42,910 nucleotides of DNA from the NCBI GenBank assembly GCA_000708835.1, contig DF237645.1, positions 1 to 42,910 of the forward strand. Reading direction: 5' to 3'. The translations under genes and the position numbers were made by a program. The notes beneath the pieces are model-generated. The model saw only the letters and a program-made list of their open reading frames with translations. It made no database searches and had not been told where the DNA came from. This DNA comes from Klebsormidium nitens. Taxonomy: Eukaryota; Streptophyta; Klebsormidiophyceae; Klebsormidiales; Klebsormidiaceae. This document shows, piece by piece, positions 35,801 to 42,910 of this stretch (position 1 is the first letter of the stretch; each line of letters begins with the position of its first letter).

Positions 35801-36115
35801 GGCGCGCGCAGAGAACGGCCGCGAGGGCAGCCCAGGTAGGGAGCGATCCAGGCGGAGGTGAACAGGCGCACACAGCGTGTAATAGGCAGGCAACAGGGCA
35901 GGTTGACAGAGAGCAAGCTGGCGGCCCAGGAATTGGGTGCTCCAGTCGGCGCCCCTCGGGCGAAATGGCGCCTGCATCCGGCCGGGCAGGGGAGGCAGCC
36001 CTGCCGCAGCTACTGGCAATGCCGCAAGCTGCGGGGCACCCGCTGTCCGAACCAGGCCGTGGAAACTCAAATGGCCGCCGAGGAGGCCAGCGGGCATGAT
36101 GTGCATCAAGGCCAT
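29883..36115 (-). CDS. Bacterial-type DNA topoisomerase I (type IA), probably organellar
   Basis: Eight exons, all in phase: 36115-35411, 34797-34363, 34078-33365, 33035-32727, 32551-32361, 32046-31887, 31454-31296 and 30929-29883 (TAG), giving about 1,239 residues against 865 in E. coli TopA. The Toprim domain has [11 protein letters not shown] (Glu136) and [15 protein letters not shown] (Asp209, Asp211, Glu213). The core has [17 protein letters not shown], the catalytic tyrosine in [14 protein letters not shown] (about Tyr429) and [10 protein letters not shown]. One C4 zinc finger follows (Cys748, 751, 769, 775), then two C-terminal repeat units ([10 protein letters not shown] and [11 protein letters not shown]). 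The protein ends with a long Lys/Ala/Pro tail with AT-hook-like RGRP cores (about residues 917-924 and 976-983). The N-terminal 100 or so residues are rich in Ala, Arg and Ser and poor in acidic residues, like a plastid or mitochondrial transit peptide. The ATG could instead be at 36247 or 36097. The enzyme relaxes negative supercoils. Its start faces the RING-CH gene. Confidence 0.92.
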
Positions 36116-36247
36116 GGTAATGACCCCGCGAAAGGGCGCCTCCAGAACTGGCGGTGTCAAAATGAGCCGTGTTACCTGCAACTGGTAGAGGACCCTGGCA
36201 CCCCCATTCATCAAGGGCAGAGCAACCGCTTGAACGATGCCTACCAC

Positions 36248-36651
36248 AAAGCTTGTCCTAACTTTAAGGCTTGTAAGACAAGCTTGTACAAAACCTACAA
36301 CCCCAACCCAGGGCGCCGCCTTCCGTGGAAAACCGGATCAAACTTCAAAGCTTTCCTTCGCTTCGAGCAATCTGTTGACATCACAGGTGGGTTTGGTGGA
36401 CGGAAATCTTGGTTATCCCTCAGGAATTATAAAGTCTGACACGTGTCACTTCCAGCATGCAAAATCGACACCGAACACGACACGTGGCTCCTGAACGAGT
36501 AGCAAGCCCGTCATAACCCAATGCGTAACCATGCGGGTTTTGGCTGTTCCCTACTGCAAAGTGAAGCAAATGCTGTCGTCAGGCTGTCGAACCTTCTTTC
36601 TCTCTCATTCTGCGAGTAAGGAAAGTGTCTTGTTTCCCAACGAAATCGGTA
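36248..36651. other. Upstream flank of the topoisomerase gene
   Basis: This should carry the promoter and leader of the minus-strand topoisomerase gene, up to the inverted-repeat element at 36652. No individual motif is clear; CACGTGTCA occurs near 36440 (G-box-like CACGTG), and a second ACACGTGG lies near 36480. Confidence 0.35.
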
Positions 36652-37184
36652 CCCTGACAAATTTAAAATACCGTATACGCGTCGTTTTCCTACTCCTGAC
36701 AAATTTGTCGAGGGCGTGCGAACTGGCACATTTGACAAAAGGGTTGGCACCGCAGTTGCATCGCGCACCGTACGATCGGCAATGCACGGCCCGATATCGA
36801 CCGTGCGCAACGCGACCGTGTCGACCCACAAAGTTGCTCGCCGCGACCGTCTCAAATTGCAGTACATAAGGGCGGCGCCCCTTATTGGAGGGGGTGGGGT
36901 GGTGGTTCGCGACGGCTTGCCCCGGGCGCAACCAGCACTCAAGTCCCACTAGCATTAGGGTCTCGCACACCGCCCGGGAAGCAACCGGGCCCTCCCTGTG
37001 ACATTAGGGTCTCGCGGGCAACCGAGTGACAACCGGGCACTTCCCAGTGACATTAGGGTGTGGCGGTCACTCTATCCTAGGTTTTTAGTTTGCCCGGTAC
37101 TTCCCTGTGACAACCGCCCGGGGATTCCAATTTTGTCAGGAGTAGGAAAATGACGTGAAAACGGTATTTCTAAATTTGTCAGGG
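36652..37184. mobile_element. Unclassified inverted-repeat (MITE-like) element
   Basis: The left end CCCTGACAAATTTAAAATAC and the reverse complement of the right end CCCTGACAAATTTAGAAATA match over about 57 bp, both continuing through TTTTCCTACTCCTGACAAA. Each arm therefore carries the CCTGACAAA motif twice. The element is about 533 bp long, has no open frame of note and contains a 49-bp tandem repeat. No target-site duplication is evident (flanks ...CGGTA and AGCAC...), so the superfamily is not assigned. It lies between the divergent topoisomerase and RING-CH genes and so inside their shared upstream region. Confidence 0.7.
36953..37099 (+). repeat. Tandem repeat, 49-bp period, three starts
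   Basis: CATTAGGGT begins at 36953, 37002 and 37051, exactly 49 bases apart. The first two units share TCTCGC, CAACCGGGC and CC(C/A)(T/G)TGA at matching positions, and the third unit diverges after GGTG. The repeat sits in the middle of the inverted-repeat element. Confidence 0.65.
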
Positions 37185-37490
37185 AGCACGGATCCGTCAT
37201 GGGATACAAGCAATTTTATGCCTGCATTTTGCCTGCGGATCCCATGCATTCAAATTCAAATGCAAGCGCAAGAGAGATACGGTAGCGAAAGCGTTCGAGC
37301 ACAGCCTGGTGTCGGGGTACCTAGCCTTAGCGAAAATGCTATGCGCATAGGTATTCCGTTTTTCGGGTAAGAGGGCTGCTGCGAGAAAGTGTGGTCCGAG
37401 ACTGTCGTCATTTCTTCGGTTTATCTGGTGCTTCCGTCTATCAGGTGTTTTGGTGCGGCCTGGTGGGGCGCTGGTCTTCCTGTACAATTC

Positions 37491-40032
37491 ATGGGGTCCG
37501 TGCCGCTTCCGCCAGCGGAGGTCCGCGTCGATATCCGGGAGGACAATAATGGCGGTGCCATGCCTCCCCACGCAGGCCCCAGCGCACAAGAGAGGGGGGA
37601 GCGCGATGGTAATGCAGGGCTGGGGCAGCCGGCAGAGGATTGGGGTGCCGGCGGGGCCGCTGGATGTGGGCCAGCACGGACGGGGTCGGGGGTGGTGCTG
37701 GATGTGAACGATCTAAAGGCACGGGCGGAGACGGGGCAGCAGTCGCTGCCAGCAGCGGGGGGCGAGGCTAAGGTGGACAAGCGGGGTAGTCCTCCCCGAT
37801 TACGTACCCAAACCAGTATGCCCAAACCCCCGCGCCCCATCTTAAAGAGCCGAAATGAACCCGACTTTAGAAAGGTGTCCCTGGACTCGAGCGCCGCCCC
37901 TCCTACAAGGATCTGGCGTGCAGGCAGCCTGCCCAGCGTGGCCATTGAGATGTCGCTGCAGGATGCACAAGAAGAGGGCGCCCGGCGGGAGGCCATCCCT
38001 TCGATCAGCCGCCTCGTGCATGCCGCCAGCTGGGATGTCGGCACCCAGCTCCCGGCTACCAGCGACACCGCCCCATCCGCGGCAGCAGCAAAAGGCGTTA
38101 ACAGCACCCTGGAGGGGGCTGTGCCTGTGCTCCCTCTGGAGGACGAGAGCATGCGCTCCTCTCTGCTGGGCGGTGCCCCAGCGCCGGGCGGTCCCGGGGA
38201 GGCGCCACGGCGGTCGTTGACGCGGCAGGTCAGCTTCTCTCCTGCGGTGGGTGCGGGCAACCCCGACGCGGCTGCGCTGTGGACAACCATGCCGTCGCTG
38301 CGGCGCTCGCTGAGCCGCGCCCTGTCCTGGGGGCGCGACCGCATGAACAGCGGCTGGTCCTCCTACAGCAACGTCGAGTTCTGCAGGTGAGCGCAACCGC
38401 TGGCGCACCCTCTGCCTGCCCGCACCAGCCTGCCCCCACGACAGCGTGCAGCTGGGCCTGTAATTGTGGTCGCCGTTTCACAATGTGGGCTTCAGGCCCA
38501 ATGCCCGGTGCAGCCTGCTCGTGCGCCCGGCTGGTCATTGCTCGCTGGCCGCTGAGCGTTCCATTCGTTGTGTCACCTGTGCAGGATCTGTCACACTGTG
38601 GGGACTGAGGAGCCGGTGATCGACATCGGCTGTGACTGCCGTGACGGCCTCAACCTGGTGAGTCTCGTTTGAACAAACACCCAGCGCAGCAGCTGCGGAG
38701 CGACTTCTAAGCCGGGCATGCGGTGGCGTGCTTGTGGCCCCAATGCCTGACGCCTCTCTTTGGAGCAGTGCTCCTTTCTTGTACGAAAGCGGGCTTTGCA
38801 CAGAGCCTCCGCAGAGGGGATCCCCTGGCGCCTTCCCCGCATGCCACTGTCCCTGGCTGCCACCTCACACGGGGCAGTGCCCAGTCCGCAGGCTGCGTGG
38901 TGCTGACCACCCCTCTGCGGGCGAATGTGTGCAGGCGCACCAGACGTGCATCATGCAGTGGTTCACCAGCCGGGGCAGCAACGAGTGTGAGATCTGCAAG
39001 TCGGAGGCCAAGAACATCCCAGCGCCACCCCCAGTGAGGGCCCACCCTCACCACCACTTGCAATGGGCTAGCTTGTGTGCACTGTCCTTGCTCAACTGCA
39101 GAGAGCAATTTCAGGAGGCATGGTGTGTGCTATTAGTATTACTCCGGTGTTCAGATAATCTGACGGCATTCGTGCTTCCTGATGCTTGCAGCTCCCCCCT
39201 CGCCCGGTTCGGCCCCGCAGCGCTTCCGTGAGCGGCCCCCCACCCCCGACCACCAGAGCGGCCGTCGTTGTAAGTCTCACTGTCATGCCGCTATTCTGCG
39301 AGTCCACTTGGAGTCCATTCGGCGAGTGTGACCACTTCGCATCCCTTTGCCCGGGTGCTGGCTGGGGTGCCCCCACCTCTGGTTGACCCTGTCCTGCGTG
39401 GCGTGGTGGCCACGGGTGGGTCCTTGTTGTTGCCCCTCCTCGTTGCGCTCCAGCGCAGAGGAAGAGAATGAAGGAACATGTTTGTGGGATTTGAGAACGA
39501 GAGTTTATCGAGAATATGAGAATGAGAACTCGACGAGGGGAGCTCGTTATTGAGATTAAGGCAAATTATAGTGATCGGGTATGTGCACAAAAAGTTGCAG
39601 CAATTTTGTAAAGCACTGCTCTCTGACGGCCATTGTGCCCATTCAAACAGCGTGTGACAAGGTTGACCTTATTTCCACACCCTTGAGACCGTTGTATTGC
39701 TTGTGTTTATTATGTCAGTTTTCCTGCTCTGCGATTCTTGCATTGTGTACTCTTCCAGTGGCCAGGCCGTGCCTGCCCTTTCTTTCGCTCTGTGTGTCTG
39801 TCTTTGCTGGCTCCCTCGGGCTGTAGCGCGTGCCTCCTGCTGCTGGCTGCTGCCTGCTCGCGTGGTGGCTGCTGTGGGTGTGGGGGTGTGGTGGTTGCTG
39901 AAGCGTGGCTGTGTGGTGGGCGTTTGTCTGTAGGGCCGCTTGGGGCAGCTGCTCATGTGGATGGCCGTCGGCGCCATGCTGCTGGCCTCGCTGCTGGTCA
40001 TCGTAATCTCGGGGCGGCGCTCAAGGAACTAG
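37491..40032 (+). CDS. RING-CH (RINGv, MARCH-like) ubiquitin ligase with C-terminal membrane anchor
   Basis: Five exons join in exact phase: 37491-38386, 38585-38657, 38935-39033, 39192-39269 and 39934-40032 (TAG), giving 414 residues. The RINGv zinc site is complete with C4HC3 order: Cys298, Cys301, Cys315, Cys317, His325, Cys328, Cys341 and Cys344 (CRICHTVG, GCDCRDGLNL, AHQTCIMQWF, NECEICKSEA). Residues 1-295 are low-complexity, Ala/Gly/Pro/Ser-rich and probably disordered, with basic phosphosite-like stretches (RRSLTRQVSFSP, SLRRSLSRALSW). The last exon encodes one hydrophobic segment (LLMWMAVGAMLLASLLVIVI, about residues 388-407) and a short basic tail, so it is likely tail-anchored with the RING domain in the cytosol. 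The role would be E3 ubiquitin ligation on membrane proteins. The start is the first in-frame ATG of the exon. The nearest upstream gene is the divergent topoisomerase. Confidence 0.88.
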
Positions 40033-41880
40033 CCGCTTTGTAGCGCAAGCGTCTAGGTCCAGGCTAGGGCTAGCGGGCAGGGCTTAGGCAGCCAGCAAAG
40101 CATGCTGGCGTGTCCACCCATGCTGGTATTTATGTTGTTAAAGTTGATGTGGGTTAGACAGCGCTCTAGATTCGGAAAGACCTTCGTATCTTTAAGGACG
40201 ACGGATTCGGGTATTATTGGATTAAGTGGATTTGTGGTGATTTATGCGTTGGACATTGGCTTTCGTGTCTGTGGCCTGCGCTGTCTGACGTTTTTCCCCC
40301 TGTTCCATCCATGATTTACTACTCTGCTGCCATCCGGAACCCGTGCTGTGCCCACTGCCTGCCGCGATAGGTGGAGCCCAGTCTCCCCCCTGCGCAAGTC
40401 CTGCCTGCCAGCTGGGGTCCACCCCTGCTTCTCTCGTTTGAAATGCCCGCCCCTCGTCTGGCTGCTCCTGCTGCCATTGGTGGGCCGTCCTCGCGTGCTC
40501 GTCCGCCCTATTCCGCCTGTCCCCCTGGCCCAGCCGCGCGTTCTTATGAGTGCAGATTGGCTGGCTGGTCATCCTGGGCGTGGCGGCGGCTGTCTTTGGA
40601 CCCCTCCTCGCCGCGCTCGTCCTCGCTCTGTCGCCCTGACGCGCTGCCCCTCGCGGCCCGGCCGGCTCAACTACGGTTAATGGAAATGTGTCGGCTGGGC
40701 TGCCAACCAGCCGGTGAGGCGCCCCAATCCAGGCCGGATATGAAACAAGTATCATTGCAGCCGTCTTTCCAGCTTCGAACATAGTGACGCATATAAGAAA
40801 GTGAACAGCCTTATGTGGCTTCTGCCCCTGACCATTTGCCAGCAGCTTCTGGGGCCTGTGACCCCTGCTCTTCGTAAAGTCTCATATGGATATTGAATTG
40901 TCTTCAGGTCCAACAGCGGCATGCTTTCACTGGAAAGAGTTCAGGAGCACGCGGTGCTATTTGGCGTGGTAGCGATGGTAGTTCCGCATGGATTGGTGGA
41001 AAGAGCTACTTGAAAGGTAGTAAGGTAAAATCACGTCAAAATAGATGATCGAAATCGCTTGAAGTCGAATCTGTTTGCTTGCGAATTTGTCAGTCGCCCA
41101 GATTGTCGCAATCAATGTGCACACTTCACGACTCGTTTTCAGAAGAAGCTAAGAGTCTGAACTGAAGAGATCCGAGTTGCACGGGTCTTGTCAAGGTTGT
41201 ATGCAATATGGTTTGATGAAATATGGTTTGTTCTTTTAGTTGCTCTTGATCGTCGTGGCATATGCAGTAAGTTCTGCCTGTTGGAACCAGTTGATCGAGG
41301 AAAAATCTGGTGTATTGTCATCACGACAGCGAGGACAAGAGCAAGAGCGAGAAACTGCCCGTAAATAGCCTTGAATCCACGGAGTGCGCTAGTGTTCTAG
41401 GGCATGGCCGATGATCGTGCATCATCATGGCATGGCATGTCAAAATTAATACCGCATTGCAAGTGCTCCGTATCACGCGGAAAATCATGTTCTTGCCACT
41501 AGAGGGCGATATGGTCAGGATTGGGCTGGAAGAATTGAGACAAGGAAACACCGGCCACCATGCATATGAGTACAATAAGACCGCCCACCGAATGCATCAC
41601 ATTATGTGCCAAGACCCAGGGAAGGCATTGGATCAGTGCTAGGGATACTTAGCTGCCCTAGCTACCGGGCACGGCAGGCCGGCCCGCCCGTGCCAAGAAA
41701 GAAATTAAGCCAACTTTGCAACGCTCAATAAAGGAAATCAAGGGGAACTATTGTAGCCAGCTAGGTACCCAACTTCAACTCAAATTTGCGTATGGTAGGG
41801 CCGGCTTCAGAGCGGATACTCGTGCAACCTTATAGCGGGTTTTTACGTGACTCCGCTTTTCTAGGTACAAACCTTCAGAG
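40033..41880. other. 3' flank of RING-CH gene and intergenic stretch
   Basis: The first few hundred bases are presumably the 3' untranslated region. A 186-codon open frame on the minus strand (40222-40782) has no recognisable features and looks like a shadow of GC-rich flank. The rest shows no exon. Confidence 0.45.
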
Positions 41881-41894
41881 TACGTCAACTTATG

Positions 41895-41926
41895 TAGCTA
41901 TAGCATATGTATAGCTATAGCATATG
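41895..41926 (+). repeat. Direct repeat of a palindrome-rich 15-mer
   Basis: TAGCTATAGCATATG occurs at 41895-41909 and again at 41912-41926. Confidence 0.7.
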
Positions 41927-42460
41927 ATACTTCCCAATTGTACACATTGCTTGCAAACTTAGACGTACACGAGAACTGCAGATCGTGTTGCATGAAACAA
42001 TGGCCGAGTCCCTGCATCGTGCTGATTGGATGCATCATTGAGCTTCAATTTTATGCATGCATCAGTGGGCCATGCACCGTGGCACGGTACGTTGAATTAG
42101 TGCCTAGCTTAAGCATGCAGTACTTTGTACAGTGGTACTTGCATGAAGCCTTGTAGGAGGCCGGATACTTAATTCAGACTACCGTAATTAATGTACGTAC
42201 GTAGGGCCGGCTCAGTAAATGTGCGCGCGCGGACATGATGAGTCGGGCGCATGTTGCTTGCGCAAGAGCTTGATCGAACTTACAATGATGCATGTTACAA
42301 TGGCATATGATCCGACATGGAATGTGATACGTCAATACATATCGGAATGGATTTACCCATGTACGTATACGTATAACGTGTGTATAACAAGTAGTGCATG
42401 ATGAGCTAGCTTATGAGGTATAAGCAACTGGGCCCGGCCTCAAGCTGTACCGTCAGAGTC

Positions 42461-42512
42461 AATCATTGAATTTATTAATCTCATTTTTTAAGCGATTTTG
42501 AATTCAATGATT
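42461..42512. repeat. Perfect 12-bp inverted repeat
   Basis: AATCATTGAATT at 42461-42472 is the exact reverse complement of AATTCAATGATT at 42501-42512, with 28 bases between them. The function is unknown; it could form a hairpin or be an edge of a small element. Confidence 0.6.
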
Positions 42513-42910
42513 CTAATCGATCTTCAATTTCAGATATTGGCTCAATGTTAATATACAAACCCATGCTGTAACAGAACGGTAACCCACTGGGCTACGGCGG
42601 CAAAAACGCGCGCAACGATCATTCGGATACTTATTCTGCTGCCAAATTACTGTTTAACTAGTAATTCCGCATATTGAGAGTTTGCGATGTGACTAGGCCA
42701 GACTCAGCCAAGTAGCCTAGGCTAGTACCATCACACGCGCGCGGGGCGGCATGCATGCGTCTGCATCTCCATTGATTCGGCGGTACGTCCGATTTATCAA
42801 CACGCACGCGGCATTTTAATTCAAGGGCTATTTTATCGTGAAGCCTGAATGTTTCACGTGCAATTTACTAACAAGTTTTATTTTCATGTTCCGGCATGAT
42901 CAATTGATTG

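Larger units (their letters stand above)
41881..42910. other. Palindrome-rich non-coding end
   Basis: There is no supported gene. The sequence is full of short palindromes (TAGCTA, CATATG, GTACGTAC, GCATGCATGC, GCGCGC). GTAGGGCCGGCT occurs here at about 42200 and, nearly identically, at about 41796. Confidence 0.45.

Noticed and set aside
36953-37066. Repeated ATTAGGGT resembling telomere repeats
   Set aside because: The copies are 49 bases apart and not in tandem telomeric array form.
40222-40782. 186-codon minus-strand frame in the RING-CH 3' flank
   Set aside because: No motif, no intron structure and low-complexity composition; probably a shadow frame.
42565-42600. tRNA A-box-like stretch (TAGCCCAGTGGG on the minus strand)
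   Set aside because: No B box or cloverleaf could be found; a tRNA or tRNA-derived SINE is not supported.

Overview
This window is eukaryotic nuclear DNA, most likely from a green-lineage organism and plausibly a streptophyte alga. It has many short GT-AG introns, GC-rich exons and a scaffold gap of Ns. The 40S ribosomal protein S29 gene sits behind a plant-type telo-box (AAACCCTAA). A bacterial-type DNA topoisomerase I carries an N-terminal extension that looks like an organelle transit peptide. I cannot name the species from sequence alone. All exon structures below were read by hand from splice sites, reading frame and phase.

Left part (1-9.6 kb). A minus-strand gene that runs off the left edge matches Plavaka-type (CACTA-group) transposases across seven exon blocks. 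A divergent plus-strand gene (4256-7790) encodes an unrecognised 531-residue protein with a coiled coil. Together they may be the two genes of one DNA transposon, although its ends are not seen. A gene-poor stretch with degenerate GGATTC/GAATCC-rich repeats follows.

Middle (9.6-27.1 kb). A complete 15-exon dipeptidyl peptidase III gene is on the minus strand (719 aa, HELLGH and EECRAE zinc motifs). The 3' end of an unrecognised minus-strand gene lies just upstream of it. Next is a plus-strand gene for a secreted, N-glycosylation-site-rich PQQ-type beta-propeller protein (543 aa). After a non-coding stretch comes a minus-strand coiled-coil protein gene that shares a divergent promoter region with the plus-strand RPS29 gene.

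Right part (27.1-42.9 kb). A PIF/Harbinger-like MITE with TAA target-site duplications spans the assembly gap. It is followed by a minus-strand topoisomerase IA gene (about 1,239 aa; Toprim, catalytic Tyr, one C4 zinc finger, C-terminal repeats and a long AT-hook-rich tail). Between it and a divergent plus-strand RING-CH (RINGv) tail-anchored ubiquitin-ligase-like gene (414 aa) lies a second, unclassified inverted-repeat element of about 533 bp. That element contains three 49-bp tandem repeat starts. The last 2.8 kb appear non-coding and rich in short palindromes.

The host genes are housekeeping or cell-surface functions with no evident shared pathway. The most unusual content is mobile DNA: the two-gene Plavaka-like locus and the two short inverted-repeat elements.
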